Assembly (NCBI GenBank): GCA_900473175.1
Contig: UCKM01000033.1
Coordinates: 1-48,358 of the forward strand
Length of the DNA: 48,358 nucleotides
DNA from: Hyphomicrobiales bacterium
Lineage (GTDB): Bacteria > Pseudomonadota > Alphaproteobacteria > Rhizobiales > Rhizobiaceae
Direction: 5' to 3'
In this document: piece after piece, positions 38,077-47,027 of the stretch
How positions within the stretch are numbered: the stretch's first letter is position 1
Layout of the letters: each line of letters begins with the position of its first letter
Notes under the pieces: model-generated
The model's input: the letters and a program-made list of their open reading frames with translations, nothing else
What the model was told of the DNA's origin: nothing
Database searches by the model: none
Translations under genes and position numbers: made by a program

Positions 38077-39003
38077 TTAACGAGAGCCGAAGCTCCCCTT
38101 GAGGTCTTTGCGACCTAGTTCCGAAAGCGCCGGGCGAAGCCTCTGTTGATTGCTTTCGAGAATTTCTGATGCTTGTCCTGCACTTGCAGCGCCCGCGGCG
38201 AGCAAGATCGCCGACTTGACCGAGCCGCCGCTCGCTTCAAGCAGCCGCAACGCGTCACTGATGTCGCATGCGCTGATTGCAGCAACGATGCGCGCTGCGC
38301 GCTCGCGCAATTTGATGTTGTCGGCGGTGAGATTGACCATATAGCCGTCATGCACGTGGCCAAGATGAATGGCCATCAATGTCGACAGGAGGTTGAGTGC
38401 GATTTTCTGGGCGGTCCCTGCCCCCATGCGCGTCGATCCTGCCACCATCTCCGCCGGCGTTTCCAGCGTGATTGCGACGTCCGCCTTTTCGAACAAGGGC
38501 ACGCCTGGATTGTTGGCGATGGCGATGATCCTCAGGCCACGACGTTTTGCCTCATAGATAGCCGCCAATGCGTAAGGCGTCGTACCGCTGGCGGAAATGG
38601 CTATCAGGCAATCGCCTCTTTCTAGACCCGCCGCTGCAATGTCATTCGCCGCCTGGTTGGCATCATCTTCATAGGAACCTGCGAGGCGGCTCAGACTCGC
38701 CACTCCGCCCGCAATCAAAATGACGATGCGATCCGGGGCGATGCCGTAGGTGCCAGGCAATTCAAGAGCATCGGCCAGCGCCATCAGGCCGGAACTGCCG
38801 GCGGCGGCATAGGCGAGGCGTCCGCCTGAGGCGAGCGTTTCGGCGGCAAGATGGGCAGCTTTCGCGATGGAATCCGTCGCGCGCGCCACCGAAGCTGCCG
38901 CCTCGATCTGCGCTTCGTGCAGCAACCGCAAGACATCTTCTGGCGATCGCTCGTCCAGCCCGGATGCCTTATCGTTGCGCTGCTCTGTGCGGGTAAGTTC
39001 CAC
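38077..39003 (-). CDS. murQ: N-acetylmuramic acid 6-phosphate etherase
   Basis: Removes the D-lactyl ether of MurNAc-6-phosphate, giving GlcNAc-6-phosphate and lactate; cytoplasmic SIS-domain enzyme of 308 residues. TEQRNDKASGLDE at the start, SISASGTTPYALA in the phosphosugar site, and EMVAGSTRMGAGTAQK are MurQ signatures. GAGGAGA lies 5-8 bases before GTG 39003/39006, so one of these is the start; ATG 39057 would bury the ribosome site. It is the first gene of the minus-strand operon, 36 bases before the binding-protein gene, and divergent from the kinase gene. Confidence 0.9.
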   Translation of the reverse strand: MELTRTEQRNDKASGLDERSPEDVLRLLHEAQIEAAASVARATDSIAKAAHLAAETLASGGRLAYAAAGSSGLMALADALELPGTYGIAPDRIVILIAGGVASLSRLAGSYEDDANQAANDIAAAGLERGDCLIAISASGTTPYALAAIYEAKRRGLRIIAIANNPGVPLFEKADVAITLETPAEMVAGSTRMGAGTAQKIALNLLSTLMAIHLGHVHDGYMVNLTADNIKLRERAARIVAAISACDISDALRLLEASGGSVKSAILLAAGAASAGQASEILESNQQRLRPALSELGRKDLKGSFGSR

Positions 39004-39158
39004 CACTCTCTCCTCGTTGCGATAATTAATGCCAAAAAAATACCACTTGTCCAGCATTTCTTAAAAAAATTCTTTCGCAAACCGAAACTTTAGGTTTTTA
39101 TTCAACAAATACAATGATATGTATGAATAATTCAAAATCCTCAAATTAACGCTTGGCT

Positions 39159-39180
39159 ATTGGTATTTTATTGGTATTCT
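39159..39180 (+). promoter_or_regulatory. Tandem 11-bp repeat ATTGGTATTNT, candidate operator of the amino-sugar GntR
   Basis: ATTGGTATTTT (39159-39169) is followed directly by ATTGGTATTCT (39170-39180), 22 bases before the kinase start. GTGGTATT occurs on the opposite strand at 39038-39045, near murQ. Such TTGGTATT half-sites in a shared divergent promoter suit the HutC-type GntR regulator encoded next to nagA. Binding is inferred. Confidence 0.5.
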
Positions 39181-39202
39181 AGTTTTTGGAGGACGATGAA
39201 AC

Positions 39203-40090
39203 GTGACTTATCTCCTGGGAATTGATGGTGGTGGAACAAGCTGCAGGGCGGCGCTGGCCGATATGAGCGGGCGGATTCTGGCTACCGGCAAAAGCGGTTC
39301 GGCCAACATCATGACCGACATGAACACCGCACGCCTGAATATTCTTGATGCGACGGAAGCCGCCTTCGTGGCCGCCAACATCGCCCCGTTACCCATGGCG
39401 TCCATTTCAGCTGTGCTTGGCCTTGCCGGCGCAAATGTCGGCGGCAATGGTGCTCAGCTTCAAGCCATGTTGCCCTTCAAGAATTCCCTTGTTTACTCTG
39501 ATGGCGTCATCGCCCTGCAAGGCGCACTGGGAGATGAGGACGGCACCGTTGTCATTGTTGGCACTGGCTCAGTCTACGTCACGAGAACCGGCGATAATAT
39601 TCGCTTTGCCGGCGGTTGGGGCTTCAAGGTCAGCGATCTTGGCGGCGGGGCGCGCCTCGGTCGCGATCTGCTTGAAGAAGCGCTTCTAGCCTATGACGCG
39701 TTCCACCCGGCCTCGCCCTTGACCGATGCGGTCATGAATCGGTTCGGCGCCAACCCGCACCGCATCGTGCAATTCGCCCATTCCGCAAGCCCCGGCGATT
39801 TCGGTGCCTTCGCGCCTATGGTGTTCGAGTACGCATCGCATGAGGACGCAGTCGCGGTTGCGCTGCTGCTGAAATCGGTCGGACAGATCGAAGAAGGGCT
39901 CGACGCGATCATGCCAGACGGCCAGACGCGCCTTTCGCTTCTTGGGGGCCTTGGCCCGCTTTACGGGCCACGCCTGTCACCGCGTTACAAGTCCAAACTG
40001 CAGGCGCCGCTCAACGATTCCCTCACCGGGGCCGTCCAGCTGGCGGTGCGGAATTTTGCAGGCGCAAGCACGGAGGCCATCCATGGCTGA
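39203..40090 (+). CDS. N-acetylglucosamine/N-acetylmuramic acid kinase, BadF/BadG/BcrA/BcrD family
   Basis: A 295-residue ASKHA-fold kinase. GIDGGGTSCRAAL at the start is the phosphate-1 motif, VIVGTGSVYVTR and GWGFKVSDLGGGARLGRDLLEEAL are hallmarks of amino-sugar kinases of this family. It should phosphorylate GlcNAc, and perhaps MurNAc, on O6 after uptake. The start is GTG 39203 with GGAGGA about 10 bases upstream. The stop overlaps the regulator gene by 8 bases. The neighbours (murQ, nagA, SIS deaminase) support GlcNAc/MurNAc; the family also includes other sugar kinases. Confidence 0.85.
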   Translation: MTYLLGIDGGGTSCRAALADMSGRILATGKSGSANIMTDMNTARLNILDATEAAFVAANIAPLPMASISAVLGLAGANVGGNGAQLQAMLPFKNSLVYSDGVIALQGALGDEDGTVVIVGTGSVYVTRTGDNIRFAGGWGFKVSDLGGGARLGRDLLEEALLAYDAFHPASPLTDAVMNRFGANPHRIVQFAHSASPGDFGAFAPMVFEYASHEDAVAVALLLKSVGQIEEGLDAIMPDGQTRLSLLGGLGPLYGPRLSPRYKSKLQAPLNDSLTGAVQLAVRNFAGASTEAIHG

Positions 40091-40868
40091 CGGCTTGATT
40101 GATATCCTCCCCTTGCTCAACGACCAGGCCAGTGGCGGTCCACTTTACGTAAAGCTGCAGCGGCTCATCGAGAATGCGGTGCGGGACGGGATGTTGAAGC
40201 CCGGGGACGCCCTTCCCCCGGAACGCGAACTCGCGGCGATGGCCGAGATATCGCGGGTCACGGTGCGCAAGGCCGTCCAAGGGCTGGTCAATGGCGGGTT
40301 GCTCGTACAGCGGCACGGATCTGGTACGTTCGTTGCGCCGCGCTCTGCCCGTGTAGAGCAATCGCTTTCGCATCTGACCTCGTTTACCGAAGACATGGCG
40401 CGGCGCGGCATGATCGTCCGCTCCACCTGGCTCGACCGCGGCATCTATGCGCCCTCGCCCGAGGAAATGGTCACGCTTGGCCTTTCGTCCGGCGAAAAGG
40501 TCGCGCGCATCAGCCGGCTGCGGGTCGCGAACGATACGCCGATGGCGATCGAGCGCGCGGCTCTGTCCATCAACGTCCTGCCAAACCCGGAACTGGTGAC
40601 ACTTTCCCTCTATGCGGTTCTGGCGGAAGGCGGTAACCGCCCCGTCAGGGCCATCCAGCGCATTTCCGCCGCCATATTGAAGGAAAATGATGCTACATTG
40701 CTCCAGGTTCCGGCCGGCTCTGCCAGCCTGAACATCGAGCGCATATCCTATTTGGAATCGGGAAAGGTGATCGAGTTTACCCGATCGATCTACCGTGCAG
40801 ATGCCTATGAATTTGTCGCCGAATTGAAGCTTGGCGACTCTTCGGAAATATCAGGAGCAGTGCTTTGA
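40083..40868 (+). CDS. GntR-family (HutC subfamily) transcriptional regulator
   Basis: A 261-residue regulator. Residues about 20-85 are a GntR winged helix (DALPPERELAAMAEISRVTVRKAVQGLVNGGLLVQRHGSGTFV). The C-terminal two-thirds is a UTRA ligand domain, which in relatives such as NagR binds GlcN-6-P or GlcNAc-6-P. ATG 40083 (MADGLIDILP) lies in the last codons of the kinase gene; an upstream in-frame reading from 39942 is in that gene and is rejected. It probably controls both arms of the divergent amino-sugar cluster. Confidence 0.9.
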   Translation: MADGLIDILPLLNDQASGGPLYVKLQRLIENAVRDGMLKPGDALPPERELAAMAEISRVTVRKAVQGLVNGGLLVQRHGSGTFVAPRSARVEQSLSHLTSFTEDMARRGMIVRSTWLDRGIYAPSPEEMVTLGLSSGEKVARISRLRVANDTPMAIERAALSINVLPNPELVTLSLYAVLAEGGNRPVRAIQRISAAILKENDATLLQVPAGSASLNIERISYLESGKVIEFTRSIYRADAYEFVAELKLGDSSEISGAVL

Positions 40869-41896
40869 CGACCAAGACGACATTGATGCGGGAGGAGATC
40901 CTCTCGATTCCCGCTGTTACAGCGCGGTTTCTGGAAAGCTCGCGCGCCACGCTCGCTGCCGCCGGTTCAAACCTGCGCGAAAAGAACCCTCCGTTCCTCG
41001 CCTCGATTGCACGCGGGTCCTCCGATCATGTCAGCGCCTTCCTGAAATATTCAAGCGAACTCACCGCCGGCGTGCCCGTTGCGTCGCTAGGGCCTTCCGT
41101 CGCTTCGATCTATGGGGTAACGCTCAAGCTCGGCAGCGCGGCGACCCTCTCCATCTCACAATCCGGGAAAAGCCCCGATATTGTCAGCATGACCCGCGCG
41201 GCGAGCGAAAGCGGCGCACTGACGATCGCGATTACCAATGCCATCAATTCCGATCTCGCCAATGCCAGCGACGTCCCCATCGATATCCTGGCCGGGCCGG
41301 AACGCAGCGTTGCCGCCACCAAATCATTTGTCAGTTCGGCCGTTGCCGGACTTGCCCTTATCGGTCACTGGACCGAGGACAAGAAACTGCTTGCGGCGAT
41401 CGATGAACTCCCGGCTGCCCTCGCCAAGGCGATCGAGTGTGACTGGTCGCCATTCGGCGCCGCATTGAAGGACGAGAACTCCCTGTTCATCCTAGGCCGC
41501 GGTCCATCCCTCGCCATTTCCAACGAAGTTGCGCTGAAATTCAAGGAAACCAGTGCGGTTCACGCCGAGTCCTATAGCGGCGCTGAAGTCATGCACGGAC
41601 CAAAGGCGATCGTCGGCAAGGACTTCCCCGTGCTGGTTCTGGCCGCGCGCGATGCCGCCGAGGATTCTCTCGTCGAGGCTGCTGATCGCCTGGCCGAGCA
41701 GGGTGCAGCCGTGTTCCTCACGTCAGCAAAGCCTTCCAAGGCAACGGCACTGCCCTTCATTGCCACGTCGCATCCGCTGACCGATCCGCTGGCCTTGCTT
41801 GTTTCCTTCTACACCTTCGTGGAAGGGTTCGCCCGCAGCCGCGGATTGAACCCGGATGAGCCGCCGCATTTGAGAAAAGTGACTGAAACCATATGA
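40865..41896 (+). CDS. SIS-domain glucosamine-6-phosphate deaminase (NagB-II/AgaS-like)
   Basis: A 343-residue protein with two SIS domains, lacking the glutaminase half of GlmS. IARGSSDHVSAFLKYSSEL, LSISQSGKSPDIVSM and AATKSFVSS in the first domain, and GRGPSLAISNEVALKFKETSAVHAESYSGAEVMHGP in the second, match the GlmS isomerase core. Relatives of this length deaminate GlcN-6-P to fructose-6-P. TTG 40865 overlaps the regulator stop, with GGAG upstream; ATG 40886 is the alternative. It takes the product of the downstream NagA. Confidence 0.87.
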   Translation: MTTKTTLMREEILSIPAVTARFLESSRATLAAAGSNLREKNPPFLASIARGSSDHVSAFLKYSSELTAGVPVASLGPSVASIYGVTLKLGSAATLSISQSGKSPDIVSMTRAASESGALTIAITNAINSDLANASDVPIDILAGPERSVAATKSFVSSAVAGLALIGHWTEDKKLLAAIDELPAALAKAIECDWSPFGAALKDENSLFILGRGPSLAISNEVALKFKETSAVHAESYSGAEVMHGPKAIVGKDFPVLVLAARDAAEDSLVEAADRLAEQGAAVFLTSAKPSKATALPFIATSHPLTDPLALLVSFYTFVEGFARSRGLNPDEPPHLRKVTETI

Positions 41897-43050
41897 GCAC
41901 CGCCTTCGCACTTACAGGCGCCGAAATATTCGACGGCGAGAATTGGCACGGCGATTCAGCGCTTGTGATCGATCAGGGCATCGTCAAGGACATTGCCAAT
42001 TCAGACGTGCCCGCCGATATCCGCCGGGTGGAACTGAATGGCGGCAAACTTGTGCCGGGCTTCATTGATATCCAGGTCAATGGCGGCGGTGGGGTGCTTC
42101 TCAACGATGGTCCGAGCGTCGATATCATCCGCACCATCTGTGATGCGCATTTCGCCTTCGGTACCACGGCCTTGCTCCCGACGCTGATCACCGATACGCC
42201 GCAAATCACTGCGGCAGCGCTTGCCGCAGGCAAAGCGGCGGCGCAGGAAAAGGTGACCGGTTTCATCGGTCTTCATATCGAAGGTCCGCACCTTTCGATC
42301 TCGCACAAGGGCACGCATGATCCGCAATTGATCCGGCCAATGGAGGATGCCGACCTCATTGCCCTCATCGAGGCGGTCCAGGAAATTCCGGTGCTTCTGA
42401 CCACGGTCGCGCCGGAGACGGTCCCCGTCGACAAGATCAGGGCCATGGCCGATGCCGGTATCATCGTCAGCCTCGGACATAGCGGTGCTACCTATGAGGT
42501 CGCCCTCGCCGCGAAGGAAGCTGGCGCCACCATGGCAACGCACCTCTTCAACGCCATGAGCCAGCTCGGCCATCGCAGCCCCGGCGTCGTCGGAGCGGTG
42601 CTTCAGTCGGGTGAACTCTCAGCAGGCCTCATCGCCGATGGCTTCCACGTGGATAAAGCATCGATGGCGATTGCATTGCGGGCCAAGCAGGGACCTTCAA
42701 AGATTTTCCTGGTCACCGATGCCATGTCGACGATCGGCACAGACATAACCTCATTCACGCTCAACGGCCGCACGATTACACGCGCTGGCGGGCGTCTCAC
42801 CCTTGATGATGGCACACTTGCAGGCGCTGATCTTGACATGATCTCGGCCGTGCGCTTCGTCCACCGCGAGCTCGGATTGCCGCTGGACGAAGCTTTGCGC
42901 ATGGCGTCGCTTTATCCTGCGGAGAGCCTGCGCATTGACCACCATTATGGTCGCCTGGCGACCGGGTATATCGCCAACATCGTCCATCTCGACGACGCGC
43001 TTGGTGTCAATCAGGTCTGGATCGACGGCGATCTGCATTACGCGCGTTGA
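41893..43050 (+). CDS. nagA: N-acetylglucosamine-6-phosphate deacetylase
   Basis: Removes acetate from GlcNAc-6-P, giving GlcN-6-P; cytoplasmic metal-dependent amidohydrolase of 385 residues. The metal-site motifs are PGFIDIQVNGGGG, GLHIEGPHLS (Glu ligand), SLGHSGATYE and ATHLFNAMS (His ligands), with VTDAMS carrying the catalytic Asp. ATG 41893 overlaps the SIS-deaminase stop by 4 bases. It completes the route from GlcNAc-6-P or MurQ product to fructose-6-P. Confidence 0.95.
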   Translation: MSTAFALTGAEIFDGENWHGDSALVIDQGIVKDIANSDVPADIRRVELNGGKLVPGFIDIQVNGGGGVLLNDGPSVDIIRTICDAHFAFGTTALLPTLITDTPQITAAALAAGKAAAQEKVTGFIGLHIEGPHLSISHKGTHDPQLIRPMEDADLIALIEAVQEIPVLLTTVAPETVPVDKIRAMADAGIIVSLGHSGATYEVALAAKEAGATMATHLFNAMSQLGHRSPGVVGAVLQSGELSAGLIADGFHVDKASMAIALRAKQGPSKIFLVTDAMSTIGTDITSFTLNGRTITRAGGRLTLDDGTLAGADLDMISAVRFVHRELGLPLDEALRMASLYPAESLRIDHHYGRLATGYIANIVHLDDALGVNQVWIDGDLHYAR

Positions 43051-43104
43051 CGCCAACGACCGATCGGTCATACTCGGCCACTTCACTGCAATTGGAGTCT
43101 GAGT

Positions 43105-43704
43105 ATGGCCAAGGACGCGCTGATCATCATCGATGTTCAGAATGATTTCTGCCCGGGCGGCGCGCTTGCCGTGGAGGGCGGAGATGAGATCGTTCCAATC
43201 ATCAACAAGCTGATCATGCGCTTCGACCATGTGATCCTTACGCAAGATTGGCACCCCGCCGGACATTCGAGCTTCGCCTCGACGCATCCCGGCAAGGCGC
43301 CGTTCGAAACCAACACAATGCCCTATGGCGAGCAGACGCTTTGGCCCGACCACTGCATTCAGGGCAGCGCAGGTTCTGATTTTCATCCCGATCTGCTATG
43401 GACCAAGGCCGAGCTCGTTCTGCGCAAGGGGTTCAGGCCGCACGTCGACAGCTATTCGGCGTTCTTCGAGAACGACCACACCACCCCGACCGGCCTTGCC
43501 GGCTATCTGCGGGAGCGCGAGATAACCAATGTGACCTTCGCGGGCCTCGCGACCGACTATTGTGTCGCCTACTCGGCGCTCGACGCGGTCGAGCATGGCT
43601 TTGCCGCCGACGTACTGCTCGACGCCTGCCGGGGGATCGACTTGGGCGGTTCGCTTGCCGCCATGATCGGCAAGATGCACAAAGCGGGCGTGACCCTGAT
43701 CTGA
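43105..43704 (+). CDS. pncA: Nicotinamidase
   Basis: Hydrolyses nicotinamide to nicotinate for NAD salvage; 199-residue isochorismatase-fold enzyme. The triad is visible: Asp10 in IIDVQNDF, Lys108 in VLRKGF and Cys153 in ATDYCVAYS. TQDWHPAGH (Asp48, His50) and His83 in PDHCIQG are the metal ligands. GGAG precedes the ATG. It is 54 bases after nagA on the same strand, across a GACCGATCGGTC palindrome, so whether it shares the nag transcript is uncertain. Confidence 0.93.
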   Translation: MAKDALIIIDVQNDFCPGGALAVEGGDEIVPIINKLIMRFDHVILTQDWHPAGHSSFASTHPGKAPFETNTMPYGEQTLWPDHCIQGSAGSDFHPDLLWTKAELVLRKGFRPHVDSYSAFFENDHTTPTGLAGYLREREITNVTFAGLATDYCVAYSALDAVEHGFAADVLLDACRGIDLGGSLAAMIGKMHKAGVTLI

Positions 43705-43818
43705 CGTCCACAATTTGCACCGACGCAACATCCATGGTTGCGATTGCATGGCGCAAAATTGAACAGCTGCGCAGTTTTCCACAGGCGCAAGCCAAGATAT
43801 TGGCCACAAGACATGAGA

Positions 43819-43836
43819 CTGTTGTTTCCCTGTCAC
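43819..43836 (+). promoter_or_regulatory. Pho box upstream of ugpB
   Basis: CTGTTGT (43819-43825) and CTGTCAC (43830-43836) lie 11 bp apart with a TTCC spacer; they match CTGTCAT at 5 and 6 of 7 positions. The site is 60 bases before the ugpB start. ugp operons are PhoB-controlled in E. coli and Sinorhizobium, so this is probably the PhoB site. Confidence 0.72.
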
Positions 43837-43896
43837 ACAATGGGGATACTGCCCTCAAGCGCACTAGAGATGACGCCTCATCACGGGAGATTTGAT

Positions 43897-45207
43897 ATGA
43901 ACTATCGCGGTACGTCGCTAAGCCTTGCACTTGGCATTATTCTCGCCTCCTCCACCTCATCCTTCGCCGTCACCGAAATCAGCTGGTGGCATGCAATGAC
44001 CGGCGCCAACAACGAAGTTGTCGAGACGCTTTCCAAGGAATTCAACGAAAGCCAGAGCGAATACAAGGTCGTTCCGGTATTCAAGGGAACTTATCCGGAA
44101 GCACTGAACGCGGGCATCGCCGCCTTCCGCGCCAAGCAGGCGCCCGACATTCTTCAGGTATTCGACGCCGGTACGGGCGTGATGATGGCCGCCGAGGGCG
44201 CAATCAAACCGGTGGCCGATATTCTGTCGATGGGTGGTTCGAAGTTCGACAAGACCCAGTACCTTCCAGGTATCGTCGCCTACTATTCGAAGCCCGACGG
44301 CACGATGCTGTCCTTCCCCTACAACTCGTCTTCGCCGATCCTGTTCTACAACAAGGACATTTTCCAGAAGGCCGGTCTCGACGCCAGCAATCCGCCCAAG
44401 ACGTGGACGGAAGTCTGGGACGCAGCCAAGAAGATCAAGGCCAGCGGTGCCGCCCCCTGCGGCGTCACTTCGTCCTGGCTGACCTGGATCCAGACAGAAA
44501 ACTATGCGGCCTGGAACAATCTACAGTTCGGCACCAATGAGAATGGCATTGCCAGCACCGACGTGGAGCTCAAGATCAATTCGCCGGTATTCGTCAAGCA
44601 TTTCCAGGATATGGCCGACCTCGCCAAGGACGGCACGTTCAAATATGGTGGACGCACATCTGAAGCAAAGCAGTTGTTCCTGTCCGGCGAATGCGGCATT
44701 ACCGCAGAATCCTCTGGAGGCCTCGGCGACGTCGTTAAATCAGGCATCAACTTCGGTACGAGCCAGCTTCCCTACGAAGCCGATGCCCCCGGCGCCCCAC
44801 AAAATACCATACCAGGTGGCGCGAGCCTCTGGGTCTTCGCCGGCAAGAGCGATGAGCAGTACAAGGGCGTCGCCGCTTTCTTCACCTTCCTGTCGAAGAC
44901 AGACATCCAGTCGCGCCTGCATCAGGTCTCGGGCTATCTTCCGGTAACGTTGGCCGCCTACGAGGCCACCAAGAAATCCGGCTTCTACGACAAGAACCCC
45001 GCGCGCGAAATCCCGATCAAACAGATGATGGGCAAGGCCCCGACCGAGAATTCCAAGGGCGTGCGCCTCGTCAACCTGCCGCAAGTTCGTGATATCGAGA
45101 ACGAGGAGTTCGAGAACATGCTGGCCGGCAAGCAGACGGCGCAAGAAGCGCTCGACAATGCCGTCAAGCGTGGCAATGCCGCGATCAAGCAGGCCCTCGG
45201 CCAGTAA
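43897..45207 (+). CDS. ugpB: sn-Glycerol-3-phosphate ABC transporter binding protein
   Basis: Periplasmic receptor for glycerol-3-phosphate and glycerophosphodiesters. The 436-residue protein starts at ATG 43897 (MNYRGTSLSLALG), preceded by GGGAGA, and has a signal peptide ending near SSFAVTE. The mature part begins ISWWHAMTGANNEVVETL, and VPVFKGTYPEALNAGIAAFRA follows: both are UgpB signatures that bind the phosphate. The gene heads ugpBAEC behind a Pho box, so it should be induced by phosphate limitation. In-frame sequence upstream to 43738 is not coding in character. Confidence 0.95.
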   Translation: MNYRGTSLSLALGIILASSTSSFAVTEISWWHAMTGANNEVVETLSKEFNESQSEYKVVPVFKGTYPEALNAGIAAFRAKQAPDILQVFDAGTGVMMAAEGAIKPVADILSMGGSKFDKTQYLPGIVAYYSKPDGTMLSFPYNSSSPILFYNKDIFQKAGLDASNPPKTWTEVWDAAKKIKASGAAPCGVTSSWLTWIQTENYAAWNNLQFGTNENGIASTDVELKINSPVFVKHFQDMADLAKDGTFKYGGRTSEAKQLFLSGECGITAESSGGLGDVVKSGINFGTSQLPYEADAPGAPQNTIPGGASLWVFAGKSDEQYKGVAAFFTFLSKTDIQSRLHQVSGYLPVTLAAYEATKKSGFYDKNPAREIPIKQMMGKAPTENSKGVRLVNLPQVRDIENEEFENMLAGKQTAQEALDNAVKRGNAAIKQALGQ

Positions 45208-45226
45208 ACTGTCCTTTCATGATCGG

Positions 45227-45259
45227 CCCCGGCCGCAATCATTGCGGTCGGGGATTTTT
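45227..45259 (+). terminator. Hairpin with T run between ugpB and ugpA
   Basis: CCCCGGCCGCAA (45227-45238) pairs with TTGCGGTCGGGG (45242-45253), one G-T pair, around a 3-base loop, followed by ATTTTT. It looks like a rho-independent terminator inside the ugp operon. Partial read-through would keep ugpB transcripts above those for the channel genes. Confidence 0.8.
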
Positions 45260-45273
45260 CAAGCGAGACATTC

Positions 45274-46164
45274 ATGGCATCGTCGTCGAGCGTCACTTTT
45301 CCCAACAAGCTATTGCCCTATCTGCTGCTGGCGCCCCAGCTCGCCATTACCTTCATCTTCTTCTACTGGCCGGCATCACAGGCTATCCACCAGTCCGTGC
45401 TCCGCGAAGATCCGTTCGGCCTCTCGACACAATTTGTCGGCCTCGGCAATTTCAGGCGGGTCATCAGTGACCCCAACTATGTGAATTCCCTGCAGGTCAC
45501 GGTGATTTTCTCCGTCGCGACGGCGCTCATCGCAATGGGACTCGCTCTGCTCCTCGCGGTGATGGCCGACAAGGTCATCAGCGGCAAGGGCATTTACCGG
45601 ACGCTTCTGATCTGGCCCTATGCGGTCGCGCCAGCCATCGCCGGCATGCTCTGGCTGTTCCTTTTCAATCCTTCAATGGGCTCCCTTGCCTACCTCGTTC
45701 GCTCGGCCGGATATAATTGGGATCCGCTGCTGAACGGCAATCAGGCGATGGTATTGGTGGTTTCGGCCGCAGCCTGGAAACAGATCAGTTACAATTTCCT
45801 GTTTTTCGTGGCCGGCCTCCAATCGATTCCAAAATCACTGATCGAAGCAGCCGCCATCGATGGCGCCGGCGAAACCAAGCGCTTCTGGACGATCGTCTTT
45901 CCGCTCCTCGCCCCGACGACATTCTTCCTGCTGGTCGTGAACACCGTCTACGCCTTTTTCGACACGTTCGGCATCATTCACGCGGTCACCGGCGGCGGCC
46001 CCGGCAAGGCCACGGAGACCCTGGTCTACAAGGTTTATAATGACGGCTTCGTCAATCTGATCCTTGGCGATTCCGCAGCGCAGTCGGTCATCCTCATGGT
46101 CATCGTGATCGCACTCACGGCGATTCAGTTCCGCTATGTCGAGCGCAAAGTTCATTACGGATGA
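45274..46164 (+). CDS. ugpA: sn-Glycerol-3-phosphate ABC transporter permease UgpA
   Basis: A 296-residue inner-membrane permease, six hydrophobic segments, with the EAA-like loop [53 protein letters not shown] at the start and [20 protein letters not shown] are UgpA features. It starts 14 bases after the hairpin that follows ugpB and precedes ugpE by 13 bases. Forms the channel with UgpE. Confidence 0.93.
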   Translation: MASSSSVTFPNKLLPYLLLAPQLAITFIFFYWPASQAIHQSVLREDPFGLSTQFVGLGNFRRVISDPNYVNSLQVTVIFSVATALIAMGLALLLAVMADKVISGKGIYRTLLIWPYAVAPAIAGMLWLFLFNPSMGSLAYLVRSAGYNWDPLLNGNQAMVLVVSAAAWKQISYNFLFFVAGLQSIPKSLIEAAAIDGAGETKRFWTIVFPLLAPTTFFLLVVNTVYAFFDTFGIIHAVTGGGPGKATETLVYKVYNDGFVNLILGDSAAQSVILMVIVIALTAIQFRYVERKVHYG

Positions 46165-46177
46165 GAGTGCTTAGATC

Positions 46178-47026
46178 ATGATCCAGAACAACCCCATCGG
46201 CCGTCTCATCGCGCATGCCGTTCTGATTCTCGGCGTTCTCATCGTCGCCTTCCCGATCTACTACACCTTCGTTGCTTCGACCCAGTCGCTCGAGGAAATC
46301 CTGCGGCCTCCACTGTCGCTGCTGCCGGGCAGGCATTTCTGGGAGAATTATTCGGAAGCACTGTTTGGCGGCGTCGGCCGCATTGGTGGTGTGGGCGTTG
46401 GTCGGCTGCTCCTGAATACGGTGGTAATGGCCCTCGGTATTGCCGTCGGCAAGATCGTCATCTCGATCCTGTCGGCCTATGCGATCGTTTTCTTTCGCTT
46501 TCCGGGTCGCATGATCTTCTTCTGGCTCATCTTCATCACGCTGATGCTTCCCGTGGAAGTACGCATACTGCCGACCTACAAGGTAATGGTCGATCTCGGT
46601 CTCATCGATACCTATACGGGGCTCACGCTGCCGCTCATGGCTTCAGCTACCGCCACCCTCCTGTTCCGCCAGTTCTTCATGACGATCCCTGGCGAGCTGG
46701 TCGAGGCGGCGCGTGTCGATGGCGCCGGCCCCTGGCGGTTTTTCAAGGATATCCTGCTGCCATTGTCGAAGACCAATATCGCAGCGCTTTTCGTCATCCT
46801 CTTCATCTATGGCTGGACGCAATATCTCTGGCCGCTGCTCATGACCAACCGCAACGATATGACTACGATCGTCATCGGTCTGCGCAAGATGATCTCCTTC
46901 GCCGATGCCGACACGCAATGGCATCTCGTGATGGTTACCTGCATTCTCGCCATTATTCCCCCGGTCCTCGTTGTCGTGCTGATGCAACGCTGGTTCGTGC
47001 GCGGACTGGTCGAAACGGAGAAGTAA
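46178..47026 (+). CDS. ugpE: sn-Glycerol-3-phosphate ABC transporter permease UgpE
   Basis: A 282-residue permease with six hydrophobic segments and the loop [24 protein letters not shown]. Start [19 protein letters not shown] and the [27 protein letters not shown] block are typical of UgpE. It is separated from ugpC by one base. Confidence 0.93.
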   Translation: MIQNNPIGRLIAHAVLILGVLIVAFPIYYTFVASTQSLEEILRPPLSLLPGRHFWENYSEALFGGVGRIGGVGVGRLLLNTVVMALGIAVGKIVISILSAYAIVFFRFPGRMIFFWLIFITLMLPVEVRILPTYKVMVDLGLIDTYTGLTLPLMASATATLLFRQFFMTIPGELVEAARVDGAGPWRFFKDILLPLSKTNIAALFVILFIYGWTQYLWPLLMTNRNDMTTIVIGLRKMISFADADTQWHLVMVTCILAIIPPVLVVVLMQRWFVRGLVETEK

Positions 47027-47027
47027 T

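Noticed and set aside
43060-43071. Palindrome GACCGATCGGTC between nagA and pncA
   Set aside because: Short, with no T run and no repeat elsewhere noticed; may be chance in GC-rich DNA.
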